From assembly GCA_025174535.1 (NCBI GenBank), contig JALBUN010000010.1, positions 248,001-312,000 on the forward strand: a stretch of 64,000 bases of DNA. Reading direction: 5' to 3'. This stretch comes from Cantharellus purpuraceus. Its lineage: Eukaryota > Basidiomycota > Agaricomycetes > Cantharellales > Hydnaceae. Position 1 is the stretch's first letter, and each line of letters starts with the position of its first letter. This document shows positions 47,873-60,632 of the stretch, one piece after another. A model generated the notes under the pieces. The model had not been told where the DNA came from, did not search any database, and saw only the letters and a list, made by a program, of their open reading frames with translations. Both the position numbers and the translations under genes were made by a program.

Positions 47873-48447
47873 CTAGGTATGAAATCTAAAAGAGTACGCA
47901 CAAACGTCGGCCTCGACAGGAGCAAAGAGACCTTCGTGTGACCCCTTTGAGAGGAAGAGGAGAAAGTCAAGTAGCGCGTCTTCCTTGCGCCATTGTGGAT
48001 CCTCTGACGAAGGATCCCCACGAGTCTCTTTTCTAAATTTCACAGCAGCATTCATTACCTGAAGAACATTAGCGCCGCAATTTGTTGCAGGACGTCAAAG
48101 CTACTCACCCACTCTGACTTGTGTGAATTGGTCGTGAAAAGGGGCATTTCAGGTGGCCCCTTTAGCGTGTATTCATCGGGATCCAATTCCCTGTCAGGCA
48201 CTGCGTGCTCGGCACGTTCTTTCCACTTCATACGGTCAAAGGAGTATATAGATCCTGAAATGTCCATAACTGTGTTCCCTTGCTCTTCATACTGGTCATC
48301 GTCTCCTGCCTTCTCGGCCGCGTCGAATAGCGCTTGATGATGCTCGTCTAGGGCGTTGATAATTGACCTGGCGAGGGAGATAAGTGCATCGCCTGGGTAC
48401 CGTAAAACCGAGGTATACGGTGCAATTGGTGGCGGAATGGCGGACAT
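47873..48447 (-). CDS. Hypothetical protein, two exons
   Basis: I do not recognise the family. Exons 48447-48109 and 48058-47873 give 174 aa. The join (..HKSEW|VMNAAVKFRKE) has a clean gtgagt donor and a consistent phase, which supports a real gene. It is acidic, with a stretch AEKAGDDDQYEEQG and a helix-rich end (EDALLDFLLFLSKGSHEGLF). A possible donor near the end (gtgcgt) could add a short alternative C-terminus. It has no signal peptide or membrane segment, so it is probably soluble and intracellular. Confidence 0.6.
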
Positions 48448-50114
48448 GGCGGCTTGAGGAAAGCGGCGTATGCATCCCCATTTTCCTCATCCTAAGGCGT
48501 CACAATGCCGCTCACGGGTCACACCTGATGTAAACTCTGTGACTAGACATCGCTGCCAACTTGGACAGTACGAGAGCCTGTGAGGTTGGGCTACAAGCTG
48601 GACACTATTATATGTATCCTGTGGTAGCGACCGATTTTTGCCGCGTAACAGTTCTTGAATGATCAGAAACCTTACGTGAGTCCAATCCATTGCACTACGC
48701 AGCGAATCGCGATATTGAAGAATCCAGAGTCCAGATGTCCTCGCTTAGAACAGCACCTGGCGACCGATGATGTTGGTGATCATGATGGGATCAACTCTTC
48801 CTGCTCAACTTTCTAGTCGGCACGGGCACGATTCCCGTGGATGGATCAATCGGAAGTGTAAAGTGGGGCAGAGGTGAATTTTACCCGGGTCCTTTTATTG
48901 CACCAGCAGTTATATATATGCAGCAGGTAGATTTTAACGAACGTACACCTCAGTGAGCGGGCTTCTTGCGTGATGTTTGACCGACTTTTATACCCTGCGA
49001 CAGGAGCTCTGTGCATCGACTTACGCTCGGGCCTACATGAGCGTCCGCAGTTCCAACACTCTCTTCATTACAGTTCGCTATCACGCATTGCGTTTTGTGG
49101 AGACCGGAAATTGGGTGGCCGAGAGGTGACAATGATAACAGCTTACATTCCTGTAAATGCGAAATAGGCAAGAACAGGGTGGAGCCTGATAGACTCAACC
49201 CGACCTTAGGGCCAATCACGGTCTAAATCAGTGTCTAGGTATGTATCCATCATATAACCTACAGATATTATTGGACTCATAGACTGTAGGGGGATCTATA
49301 GGCATGCGGACTTGTAGAACCGTGATTGGGGCCTCTATCCCCTCAGTCTCTTAACTTTCAATCGTCCAAATAGCTTATGTTTCAGTAAGACGCGGGAGCT
49401 TCCGGTACGGCATCTTATATACGCTACGCGCCAGTTTGCGCCACCAGCACTAGAGCGTCTATGTCCTCTGATGACGACCAAAACGGATAAGAGCCGGTAT
49501 TTTCTGGCCGGCGCTGGGCAATTCGTAACAGTCGCGAATGGCTCAATACAGCCCTTGCGACATCGTACATAATCACTATCCAGCTCAGGTTTGTGGGTGT
49601 GCTCTCCAAAATCCTCCCGATGAATCACGCTAATAATATTGATGGTGATTAAAGTGTAAGGTTCGTCACAACAAGTCGTTCTCCTGCACATTGGTGCTAC
49701 ACAGGAGTTACTTGTAGTCCTTGGAAGACAGCAGTCGAAAGTGGGAACGCACAACCAAGATGGCAGAAAATATAGTGATAACTGCCAGCCAACAACATCA
49801 TGATTTCCATCAGCAAATTGCACGTTGGACGCTGCTGAAACTGGGGGGCTCGGCCTTGTAAGTTGAAAAGCCCGGATTGATTGGTGATCCCTAATCACAC
49901 TAGTTGGTATCTGTCCGTAGGCGACATGGTAACCGAGAAGCACTGAGACGACTATAAAATGGCACTTGCAAGGCTGGAGACATCCCAAGACCGGCTCTCC
50001 CTCTCAGTCTTCAGCGCAGGATCGCAACTTTCATTCGTTTTCAAAACTGAGCAAACTATGTGCGTACATTGCTCCGTATACTATCTCTATTCTAATGTTT
50101 TGCTCCAGTTTATC
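48448..50114. other. Long intergenic region upstream of the DPNA-repeat gene
   Basis: About 1.7 kb with no supported gene. The leftward frame at 48487-48690 and the long minus-strand open frame at 49335-49988 show no family features or splice continuity. Confidence 0.4.
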
Positions 50115-51879
50115 ATGTTAATCAAGTCTTCTGTCTCTGTACTTCTTTTACTTGGGGCTTCGACGGTTGTCGCTGCACCGATCAATTCACCCGAGCTCAG
50201 CATCCGCACCGGCGGTCGAGGCGGAGGCAGCCAGTGCGTTTGTCTTCCATTCATTAATTACCTACCCGTTTAATCCTTTTTTCTTTCTTTCTACCAGCCT
50301 AAGAGCAAGGAAATTTCGGAGGTGGGTCTCATCCATTGGTTTTTTTTTGGCCCATTCTCATCAATGTGTGACACGCGGAAACTCACTGAATAACAAAAGG
50401 GATGCGAATGCCTCCGCCAGTGTAAATGACCCCAACGCAACACTCGGGGCAATTGATCCCAACGCGACACTCGGGGCAACTGACCCCAACGCGACACTCG
50501 GGGCAATTGATCCCAACGCGACACTCGGGGCAACTGACCCCAACGCGACACTCGGGGCAACTGACCCCAACGCGACACTCGGGGCAACTGACCCCAACGC
50601 GACACTCGGGGCAACTGACCCCAACGCGACACTCGGGGCAATTGATCCCAATGCGACACTCGGGGCCGCTGATCCCAGCGCTACGCTGAACGGGACTGAT
50701 CCCAACGCGTTCCTCAACGGGACGCTCGACGGGACTTACCTCAACGGGACGCTCAACGGGACTGATCCCAATGCGGCGCTCAATGGGACTGATCCCAATG
50801 CGGCGCTCAACGGGACTGACCCCAACGCGACACTCGGAGCAGCTGATCCCAACGCTGCCGACCCCAACGCTGCCGACCCCAACGCTGTCGACCCCAACGC
50901 TGCCGATCCCAACGCTGCCGACCCCAACGCTGCCGACCCCAACGCTGCCGATCCCAACGCTGCCGATCCCAACGCTGCCGACCCCAACGCTGCCGACCCC
51001 AACGCTGCCGATCCCAACGCTGCCGATCCCAACGCTGCCGACCCCAACGCTGCCGACCCCAACGCTGTCGACCCCAACGCTGTCGACCCCAACGCTGTCG
51101 ACCCCAACGCTGTCGACCCCAACGCTGTCGACCCCAACGCTGTCGACCCCAATGCTACTCCTGCCCCCAACTCCGGCAACTCGGCTGGTACTATCATATC
51201 CGGTATAGTTAATGGCATTCCTGCTGCTGCATCTGCGCTGGCAGGCCTCTCCTTTGGGAATGCCGCCAATCCATCCTCTGATGCGACTTCCGTTGACTCA
51301 ACACCAGCTGAAACGGCTTCAGCGTCACCAACGGCATCCATCTTGTCCGAGTCCCTCGCCTCATTAGCCACGGCAGCTACACCGTCCGCTTCAGTGGCGG
51401 AGACAGCGTCAGCGACGGCGGCTACGTTGTCCGATTCAGCGTCGGCCGCGAGCTCACCAGCGTTGGCAGCAAGCTCCTCCGCGTCGGCAGCCACATTATC
51501 TGCTTCAGCGTCGGTGGCGAGCTCCTCCGCGTCGGCAGCTACATTGTCCTCTTCAGCGTCGGCGGCGAGCTCATCCGCGTCGGCAGCTACATTGTCCTCT
51601 TCAGCGTCGGCGGCGAGCTCATCCGCGGCGGCAGCTACATTATCTTCTTCAGCATCGAAGGCGAGCTCATCAGCGGCGGCAGCCACAAAGTCCGCTTCAG
51701 CATCGAAGGCGAGCTCATCAGCGAAGGCAGCTACAAAGTCCGCATCAGCATCGAAGGCGAGCTCATCAGCGAAGCCAGCCACACCGCCCAAGGCAGCCAC
51801 ACCGTCCAAAGTGGCACCAAAGACTCGCCCGAAAGCTACGCACAAGAGCAGGATGTTGAAGGCCAGGCAGTCTGCCTAA
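50115..51879 (+). CDS. Secreted DPNA-repeat protein
   Basis: Unrecognised extracellular protein built almost entirely of repeats. Exons 50115-50233, 50298-50321 and 50400-51879 give 540 aa. It has a signal peptide (MLIKSSVSVLLLLGASTVVA) and a dibasic RR at residues 47-48, a likely Kex2 site. Nine DPNATLGA(I/T/A) units follow, each with an N-A-T glycosylation sequon. A variable NGTDPNAAL block comes next, then about 20 five-residue DPNA(A/V) units with no sequon. The second half is Ala/Ser-rich (SASAASSSASAATLS repeats) with Lys-rich ends. The composition suggests a cell-wall or matrix protein. The two short introns precede the repeats. The antisense strand is also open for 369 codons, a by-product of the repeats. 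Confidence 0.85.
50420..50660 (+). repeat. 24-bp coding tandem repeat
   Basis: About nine to ten units of the gaccccaacgcgacactcgg type, coding DPNATLGA. Units differ mainly at one codon (att/act). Confidence 0.9.
50842..51160 (+). repeat. 15-bp coding tandem repeat
   Basis: About 20 units of gctgccgaccccaac, coding ADPNA, with the last six to seven units changed to gctgtc (VDPNA). Confidence 0.92.
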
Positions 51880-52767
51880 GTTGCACAACCAACCACATAC
51901 TCGGAGGCTCAGTTAGAAGTAATAGCCATAGAGGGCATCATGATATGTTTTGCTTAGCTGGTAATCCATTTGATTTCACCTTGACATCAGACAAGAGCCG
52001 GTATGAAGCGAACCAGAGTGAACAAGCTATTACCCTCATTTGCATCGACAATGAACACATACACCTCCAAAGTTCATTACTCACGACGTGACGCACTCAC
52101 TGGAGAATTCCGTATGCATAATGCGCACCGAAACTTGGTTGGGCTGGCCAGAATATCCAAAAGTAGCCCTGTAAATGGCTCTTGCTGTACAGCCTCAGAA
52201 AGAGACGTACGTCGGTGGAGCGCTCCCAGATAGACAGGCGTCTCTTCTCCAACGCAATTCGCTCTTCAACTTTCGAAGCAGTCGGATGAATTCAGAACAT
52301 TCACACTTCTGTTGAAAGCTGGCCATGTACATCTGACAACACGAAGGTCAAGAATGGCTGGGACCACAAAAGTTTACACCAAGGACATTCAGTCCGAGTC
52401 CTTCCTGACCATGCAGACAGGTACTGATGGTTCATCTATATAGACTATTCCCGACACCGTTCCGCTCAACTGACCCACTTGTGAGGATATCAATCATACT
52501 CTTCATCGATGATAATACGGTACGTTGCCAAGCATCAATGAATCATGAGCTAAGGTGGATTATTACTTTTATGACGAAGGACCCAAGTAAGGCCCCTGAA
52601 ATGGTATTCGGAACAGTAAAAAATGCACATGAAGTCGGTCGAACCATTGTTGAATATGCGTAACAGAACATTTCTTATCGCAGACTACGGACAGATATCA
52701 ACAGTCGCCATTATATAAGACCATGTTACCCCTAGCGTGGGAATCCATGTATATTTCTAGTGCACGA
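51880..52767. other. Intergenic region between convergent genes
   Basis: About 0.9 kb with no gene supported; it should hold the 3' ends of the DPNA-repeat gene and the SDR gene. Confidence 0.4.
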
Positions 52768-53989
52768 TCAGAGCTGCACGAGACCGTCTCTGATGTATTC
52801 TTCAAACAGCGGCTTGAATTCGGGGTGCCACCTGCTCAGCGCCGGCCTGCTCTCAGTGACATCTTCGGCCGCCCACTTGATCCTCAGCTGGTCCAGCTCA
52901 CGGGTCGTCTCATTGTCGGGGACGAGGATATAAAAGTCGCCTGCGCGCACGCGGTCCAACATGTATAGCACCGTCTGTGAGGCCGTCCAAGCGCCTGCAG
53001 GCTTCTCGGTTATGGCGCCAGCTCCAGTAAGACCGGTAAACGTCCACCCAGGGCTGCGAGGTCACACCGAAACACCTGTCGGGGTCAAGCAGGTGGGGTA
53101 GGGGAGGGTATGTGCGTACACGAAGAGGTGGGCAGTGAGCTTGGTTGTCATCTGGCGGAGCTCGTGAGCGAGACTTTCGGTGAGACTCTTTACGGCCGCT
53201 TTGGTGGCGTTATAAGCTGGGTTGCCCCTGCACAGTGCCAGCTCGGGAATCAGTCACGACGAGGGGGGGGTTAGCTTACGGAGGGTTGGTGATTCCTTGC
53301 TTTGAGCCCGTATTGATGATAGCGCTAGGGTTTTCCTGGTGCAGCATGAATGGCGCGAACGTTTGCTGGACGTGGACAACGCTGAAAAAAGCCTCGCTTA
53401 ATCCAGAACCCAAGGGGGAAAACGAGAGAAGGTAAGCACCCCCATAGGTTTACATCAAAGACTTTCTTCCAAGCATCTAAGCCCTTGTACGAACTCCCAA
53501 CGGGGCCGATCCCTGCATTATTGAGAAGAACTGCGACCTGTGACATACGGCGTGAGGGAGGTCCGACGATGCGGGGGGGAGCGATGAAGAGGAATCATTG
53601 TATAATCTACTGGGCTATCCAGCCTACCTCTCCCCAAGTATCGAGGACCCTGTCCCTGAGCGCCTGCACGTGCTCGAGCACGCTCACGTCTGTCGGGACA
53701 ATGATAACATTGCTGTCTCCCGCGATGGCTGTCACCTCTCGCGCGACCAGCTCCAGGCCTTGGATAGAAATGTCGGCAAGGGCTACCTTTAGCCCGATAC
53801 TGCGGCGATGGGTCAGGAAATGTGAAGAGACGGCCAGCATGCAGCCCACTGTGCAAGTTCCAACGCTGCGGCTCTCCCTATGCCACTCGCTGCACCAGTG
53901 ATGACAGCGACGCGGCCAGGCGCAATAGCACCCGCAACTTCGGGATCTACTGGATCTCTGAGAGGCGAAGGTTGACGAGAGGAAGGCAT
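52768..53989 (-). CDS. Short-chain dehydrogenase/reductase
   Basis: Classical SDR oxidoreductase; substrate unknown. Six exons read leftward: 53989-53850, 53799-53628, 53537-53440, 53381-53280, 53227-53120, 53053-52768, giving 301 aa. The cofactor loop is TGAASGIG (31-38), then LLNNAGIG. The catalytic serine is in NTGSKQG and the Y-x3-K pair in AYNATKAA. The C-terminus has DFYILVPDNETTRELDQLR, typical of a fungal subgroup. All introns have consistent phase. The start at MPSSRQP gives a normal N-terminal lead of about 25 residues. It reads in the same direction as VTS1, 339 bases apart, so it may have its own promoter there. Confidence 0.92.
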
Positions 53990-54328
53990 GGAGGAAACAG
54001 TAAAACACACCACTAGGACCTCCAATTTCAAACTGCGCCGAAGCTTCAAGCCCGAATCGATTAGTCATCCATCGAGCATTACTATTTCGCAGGCAAAACA
54101 CACCAAAGATCTGTACCATACAGAAGACCGAGAAACCTCAACTTATAAAAAAAAAGAGGTGACAGAAAGAGTAGTAAAAGAAAGGCAGTTCAAGAAAGGT
54201 CGAGAAACAAGTACAACTGCGTCATTTCAGACCTATAGAATTATGTGTGCGTGAAACCCTTTGTTGAAAGGCATGTGTGATATCAGTTTGAGATCTCTTG
54301 AGTGTTCATACTCGGGTTCGTAGCAGTC
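53990..54328. other. Intergenic region, SDR to VTS1
   Basis: 339 bases holding the 3' end of VTS1 and the SDR promoter. It is rich in A on the plus strand (about 54140-54200). No gene supported. Confidence 0.4.
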
Positions 54329-56537
54329 TTAAGTGGCTGCAGGTTCGGGCACACCCATCTTGGCACGGACCTGCTCGAACGTCTTGAGCATCTTCCTCCT
54401 CGCACCGAGGGCCGCCACACCCTTCTCCTCAAGCTGCTGTTCGTTCATGGCCACCATCTGGCGCCACGTCAACCCCTCAAAGTTGGGGGTGTACTTATGA
54501 AGCCTCAGGCTTCGCAACCACGCAGGCACGTCCTCGAGCAGCGTCGGATCCACCTCCTCGTCGGGTTTGTCGCCGCCACCCGTGCGTGCGGACCTCCTGT
54601 CACTGGGGGTACGTGCGCTCCCACCGTGCCTACCGGACCCGGGGCTCCTGAACCCGCTCCCACCGCCCATACCGCTGAAGCCTGCCATCCCGCCCATCAT
54701 GCCCGGCTGTCCGCCAAACGCCGCCATCTGTGCAGCAAACATCTGCGCCTGCGCATCGGGTGACAAACCCGCTGCTGCGAGTGCGTTCAAGTTGGCCATC
54801 TGGTTCAACATACCCATGTTGAATCCGGGCATGCCCATCATGTTCATATTCATCATGCCGGGACTGCCTAGTCCGAAACCGACACCGAGACCGTTCATAC
54901 CCGCGTCGTTGACGGCGCTGTTGTCGCTGAACCGGCTAGACGACAAGGTGGGGCTACGCGCACCGTTCCACCCAAACCCACCTTGGTTGTTACCACCGAG
55001 ATTCCTGTTTCCACGCTGGACACCGGGCTGTGCTTGCCCTGGCTGAAGCAAATTCCCGTCATCTCCATATACACCCGCGTTTTTCCCGTCTCCATTGGCG
55101 CCCTTGTTCGTCGGCCCGCCGGGTGCGGCGCCCTTGGAGGACCTGCGGTAACTCTTGGGATCGTCAAGAACAAACCTATTCGCATTGCCAGCGTTGTTGG
55201 TGGTGGTGCTATTGTAAAGTTTCATCGTTGCAGCATCCAAGTTGTTCTGAGAGCGAGCGGCATCTTGTTCAAACATCGGGACTGCAGGCGTGTTTACCAT
55301 GCTTGCCCAGTTGCCGCCCACAACGGGAGATATAGTCACATCATTGCTGTCGCCGTCAGAGGAGACGGCGGCATTGCCGCTTGCCACCCTAGGAGAGCGG
55401 AGATTACTGAGGCTACTTAGGTCCATGCTCTTGGGCCTCACACCACCAGAGTTGGGTGGGGCCTGAAGAGTAGGCGAGGACTGCTCCTGCTCGGCGACCT
55501 GTCCGAGCTGATTCGCTCCTGCTGCAGCAGCAGACCAGACATTTGCAGCGCTGCTGTTGCCAAGCGCGGGTGCCGAGATGCGATGCGCCGCATTAGCCTT
55601 GTTTTGAAGTTTAGCACGTTGCTGGGCGAGTGTCGCTGCTGCGTCATTACCAGCGGCGGTCGCAGTGTCCGGAGAAAGGTAGTTGGCAGACGAATCGGGT
55701 GCAAGAGACTGCCTTCCGAAGTTGCGTGCAGATGGAGACGCAGGGGATGGGAACGAGCCACTAAGTGCAGGGGACTTGATACCCAGCGTAGCGAGTTTGG
55801 CTTCCATCTGGCTTTGCATGGAGCCTGTGGCCAAGTATTCAGATAAAACAAAGCGATAAAACATGAGAATCTGCGTACCACCGGCAGCGGGACTGAGAAG
55901 TGCGGTCATGGGATCTGAGCGTGCCATCTGCTGGAGAACGGTAATGAAGAAACGAATTTGGACTTGAGTGGACTGTTGAAGGAGGCTGTACAGCGCTGCC
56001 GTGCGCTCTGCCTCGGAGAGGACACGGAACCCTATATACGCCAAATTAACCGATGCACAAGACTGGCAGGATGACCACTGACATTGCTCTATAGCACTAA
56101 GTTCTTCTTTAAAATTCACGTCAAGAGAGGCAGCAGCCATCTCTTCTAGAGTGACCTCGTAGTTTTGCAAGTTTTCGAACCACTGGTCAATGGCCTCAGC
56201 TGAAGGGAAGAGTATCAGCATCACGCCAAGCATTCGATTGAGCTCACGACGCACCCTCTGGCGTTTGAAACATGGCTGCACCTCCACCACCGCCAAGAAG
56301 CTCGCTGGTGGGCCTGCCGCCGCCAGACTGGCCACCCGGCCTAGGCGATGGGAGCGCAAGCGCTGGGGAGCTACCGGGACCGCTCGTGCGAGACTGGGGA
56401 CCCATGGAGGCACGTGTGCTGGCCTTGTTAGAAACGGTATTGGAAATGGTGCTGGCGTTGGTGGTGTTGGTACTGGTGTTGGTGCCCACCGGTGCTGGAG
56501 ATGGCGTTGGAGAAGGTGATGCTCGCAAGCCAGACAT
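54329..56537 (-). CDS. VTS1: Vts1-like SAM-domain RNA-binding protein
   Basis: Post-transcriptional regulator; Vts1/Smaug SAM domains bind stem-loop RNA elements and promote mRNA decay. Four exons read leftward: 56537-56255, 56199-56083, 56031-55879, 55824-54329, giving 682 aa. The N-terminus is Ser/Thr/Pro-rich. A conserved helical block follows (EAIDQWFENLQNYEVTLEEMA, WFRVLSEAERTAALYSLLQ, VQIRFFITVLQQMARSDPMTALLSP). A long low-complexity middle rich in Asn, Gly and Met comes next. The SAM domain is at about 619-682 (AWLRSLRLHKYTPNFEGLTW, EEKGVAALGARRKMLKTFE). The three introns are in phase and were removed because the family sequence joins cleanly across them. Confidence 0.92.
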
Positions 56538-58525
56538 TGGTTACAAAAAGAAAAGGACGACTAGGCGGCGCCTCAGGGGGGAAATTGATTGATGCTAAAG
56601 GCCAACTTCGAGTCGGGGGAGCGAAACACTATCTCTGCAGAGTGAAAGCGGTAGTGCGTCAAGACGAAAGACCAGCGGTCCGGCCGGTCGAACGGTGAAC
56701 ACCAGAGACGACGAGGAGGTGGTACAGAATCAAAGCTGGAGCTTACCTTATCCACTTTCAACCTCCGACGGCCATCAACACGTGGGCGTCTGCTGTTTTT
56801 TTCCATTGCCTTCCACCCTTTAAATATCTAATCAACCTGCTGGCTATTCCCGCTAGCCAAGCCAAGGTAACTCGCTGCACACAACCCATATTCTTGCACA
56901 AAAAACCAAGCTGGTAGCATACCCACAGTTCATCATTTATTGTCGGATCTGCCAAGGTGGCACAGGATTTTCGTCGCGGGCATCCCTATCAATAGCCTGA
57001 TCACTTTCCCTGCACACATAAGAACACGCTCATTCGGGCAACGTTTCGCGATGCCGGTAGCTGCAGCTGGGTTTCCGTATTCCGAATGCTGCGTACTGCG
57101 CAATGTGCATGCCATAAGATGTGGCTTGGTACAGGACTTCTTTTCTGATGACAAGTCCAAGCCAAATCAAACTCAGTGAACTTGAGTTAGCATCAACGCC
57201 AGCAAGACCCAGAGGCTTCCACTTCGGTGACGGGCTATCCCTACCAGTCGATTGACTCTTCTGCGCCTCCAAACCAAGTTCATCAGGCACCGATGCACGT
57301 CTTGTCAACGTGGGGAAGAGTGTCCGCCAATACTTCAGGTGTGTCAGAGCCTGGCCCATATCCGCTTCGCAAACGTGCAGTTGAGTACATTAACTGCAAA
57401 GCTGTTACAGTACCCGGGCTTCTCATGGAGGCAATCTTTGAGACACATTTAGTGTACTTTTCACAGCGCCGTGTGCATGCGCTGATTTCCTGCGGTCATG
57501 GGTTCTGTTCCCTTCTTGTGTGATGCAACCTCTTCTTCGGTTTGGACCCCCGGAGTTACTCCTTCGATGGCTAGATCTGCTGGGCACATTGAGAACGACG
57601 ACGACGACCGCCTACTAAGCACAAAGTACTCCATATCCCTTTCTTCTACCCTTAACAACCAATCACAAGGCGTATTACCAAGCTAAACGTAATTGTGGTG
57701 TGTAAGGCACAGACATCCAGGCTTCTTATTTTCCCAAGAGGGAATGGCACGACTGGTTCCCAGTTGCTTGTGGCTAGTGGTCGCGAGGTAAGTTCAAAGT
57801 GACGATCGATCGTCTATAAACGATCACCAGACCGGATCTTCAAAGTAGTGTCTCGTATTTCCAACAATGTCGAGCGTTGTCACCCACTGTATCAAGTCAT
57901 CACCGGTACCACGTGTGCACGGCCTTGCTGTGACTGAGGCAACATATCTAGGAACTTTAAGCCACCAGGAACCAGAGGCTATATAGAAATACCTTGCTGT
58001 AGCATTCCGCCGTGCCCATGTCAAGTTGAGAATCATTTAAATATGAGGAACCTATGGTGCTGTTACCTCCCCCTTTCCCGATGGTCACCTGCTATACGGT
58101 ATACGGGTGCAGTGGAGAAACTTGCACATATGGGCTTAATAGCAGAGCCATTAATTGGGTCGAAGCGCAACTTATGAGACCTCGAGCGTCTGTACGCTGC
58201 AAGCTGGGTGGATACGCCTACTTCCACCGAGTCTAGACCTATATTCTTAGTGCGCAATACTTCAATAATTGGCCCGCAGTAATGCAAGAGCATGTTTGAC
58301 TGAACCACCTATAGCGTGCCATGAGCATAGGTTTTTGTTGAAAACCAGAGACGTTGGACGAAACAGAACCTGATACAGCTAGAACTCTTATCAACAGCCA
58401 ATTTTCTGCATTAGCCAGAGAAATTCTTCCCTGAGTGCTCCCGCTCGGTTTTGAATCTCCGAGTCGTGGGCGTTGTGGGGCGCATCCGCGACACACTACT
58501 TACATGGTGCAGACTCTCATCGCGA
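56538..58525. other. Long divergent intergenic region
   Basis: About 2 kb between VTS1 (leftward) and the lipase (rightward) that should hold both promoters. Several open frames of 60-100 codons on both strands show no family features. Confidence 0.45.
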
Positions 58526-60513
58526 ATGAACTCGATATGTCTGCCGATTCCCCTTGTCCTCCTCTTGCGCAGATTATTTAACGCGTTCTCCGCATTTTCG
58601 ATATCCCAGAGTTATTTGATCTCTCGATGGACTGCAAGAATAGAGGCGCAGAACGCCGCTTCGCAGGAGGGTGCAAAGGCGGTTTTGTTGGATGAGAAAG
58701 CGGAGCGAGAGGGTGGAGACTCATTTGCCTCGAGGGTGATATTGTCGTGGGACTTGCTGAAACGGTTGAGGAGCACGTTGCCGTCAAAGTGCGTACCGCG
58801 CATGCCAGTGGCAGGAGACGCCTAATATGAACTCAGGGACCGCAATGGAGTCCTTCATTCACCAAGACGCGTTGGAACGCTCTCAGGCTCGCGACTTCGA
58901 CATTCTGAGGCTTTTGCTGCGAATGCTGAAGCAAGACCCCGCTCCTCGGAGCCTCAGAGCCCTATCCATCGTCTCATCAGCAACCCGCAGCTCTTCGACC
59001 CCGTGCGAGCACCCCGACACCCCATTGTACTTTGTCATGGTGCGTCTTCATGCGCACATGATCGTCTCCATCCCCATCCCCATCCCCAGCGCTCTGACAG
59101 GTTTGTACGGATTCGACGTGCGTGGCCCCGAGACGTTTCCCAAGCTCCGCATGCATTATTGGTCGAATGTGCTGTATATCTTGCGTAAGAAGGTCGGGGC
59201 GGAGGTGGTTGTCACGGGTGTGCCTGGGTAAGTGGCTCATGGCCCAGTGGAGCCCTCCGTTGCCTATGCTAAACCACGGGTGCAGGACGGGTTCAATTGC
59301 GTCTCGTGCGGAGCGTATGGATCGGTTTCTGCGTGACAAGGTTAAGAACAGGGATATTAACTTTCTCGCCCATTCCATGGTGAGCAGAGCGTTGTTTCTA
59401 GAAGGGGCCTATTAACGATGCATGTTAGGGCGGCCTTGATTGTCGTCATTTGATTGCACACATCAAGCCTCGAGAGTACAATCCTCTTTCACTGACGTCC
59501 CTCTCTGTTCCCCATCGTGGGTCGCCATTCATGGATTGGTGTCTGGTGAGGGTTATGTGCAGGACAGTCGTTCAAGGTTCTCATAGTATGATAGGCAAAT
59601 ATTGGAATTGGCTCTTCTCGGGGTTCCCACTCTCCGTCGCCCCCGGTGTCTCATGACTCTGTATCACGCCGCACGCATCTAAACACACTTCCTTACTCGC
59701 TCCGTGAGCCTCTCCTGTGCCATGCGCCCAATTCACCTAGTAGTTCTGGATCCGCCTCATTCACGCTTAGCATGCTGCCATCAAGCTTCACGTCATTGCT
59801 TCTGTCCCTCATAGACTCTCCCGCATACTCCAATTTAACAACAAGCTTTCTACGAGACATTTTTAACCCTTCTACTCCTGACAAGCCTGGTCGGTCTTCT
59901 AGCGACTCTTGTCGTTCATGTGGATACTTATGTGGGTGACTTGACAGACGTCCAGTACTTCTCAGTGGCAGCGCGTACGACCAAAATGAGCGTTTGGCAT
60001 CCTCTGTGGCTGCCAAAGCTCATTATCGATACTGCGGAGGAGCAAGAGGTCTACGCGGCGGCGCGGCAAGATGTGCACTCGCCCTCCCACGGGTACTCTG
60101 CTGCGTCGGATGTGGCTGTCTCATACCCGGACATGGAGCTGGGGAGAGACCGTGACCCCGAGCGGGGGAATGATGGGCTGGTGACGGTCTCGAGCGCCAA
60201 GTGGGGGACGTTTTTGGGCACGATGGAAGGCTGTGACCATTGGGAGCTGCGTGGGGCGCGGGGGCTGGGCGCGGACTGGGATGAGGGCTGGGGGAAGATG
60301 TGGCGGGAGTGGGTGGGAAGGTGGAGGGAAAGTGGCAAGGAAAAGGCTGACGACATGCGAAGCCTGCTCAATGGAGAACGCGAGGCGGTGGAGACGGGCG
60401 GCAGAGCGTCAGGGGAGGGAGACTGGGTTACGAGGAACGATCTGGGGAGCCGATTTGACCTGGAGAGGTTCTATGTGGCTCTTTCCCGGAAATTGTACGA
60501 AGAAGGATTATAA
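58526..60513 (+). CDS. Alpha/beta-hydrolase lipase
   Basis: Triacylglycerol lipase-like hydrolase. Seven exons: 58526-58788, 58837-59039, 59101-59227, 59286-59379, 59429-59545, 59595-59889, 59948-60513, giving 554 aa. The oxyanion region is PIVLCHGLYGFDVRG. The nucleophile elbow AHSMGG puts Ser228 across the exon 4/5 join. VPHRGSPFMDWC and ANIGIG follow, and the likely catalytic His is in GCDHWELRGARG near the C-terminus. The core is well supported. The start is less certain: the chosen Met gives a hydrophobic stretch (LPIPLVLLLRRLF), perhaps a membrane anchor or targeting signal, and there could be another intron in exon 1. The stop is 119 bases before the next gene's start. Confidence 0.87.
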
Positions 60514-60632
60514 ATTTGAGATATTATTCGCTCGGGGGTAATTGTGGGTGTGTGAGGGCGACAATTGACTGGGGGAGCCAAGCGAGCGGGGTTGCAAGGG
60601 GGTTTCACGCTTCGTCACAACGTTCCACGACC

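Noticed and set aside
50736..51845. 369-codon open frame antisense to the DPNA-repeat gene
   Set aside because: It is a by-product of the 15-bp and Ala/Ser repeats being open in several frames. The sense frame has a signal peptide, sensible introns and a normal stop.
54329..56413. Reading the 694-codon minus-strand frame as an intronless protein
   Set aside because: The frame runs through three in-phase introns. Removing them restores the conserved Vts1 segments, and the real N-terminus is at 56537.
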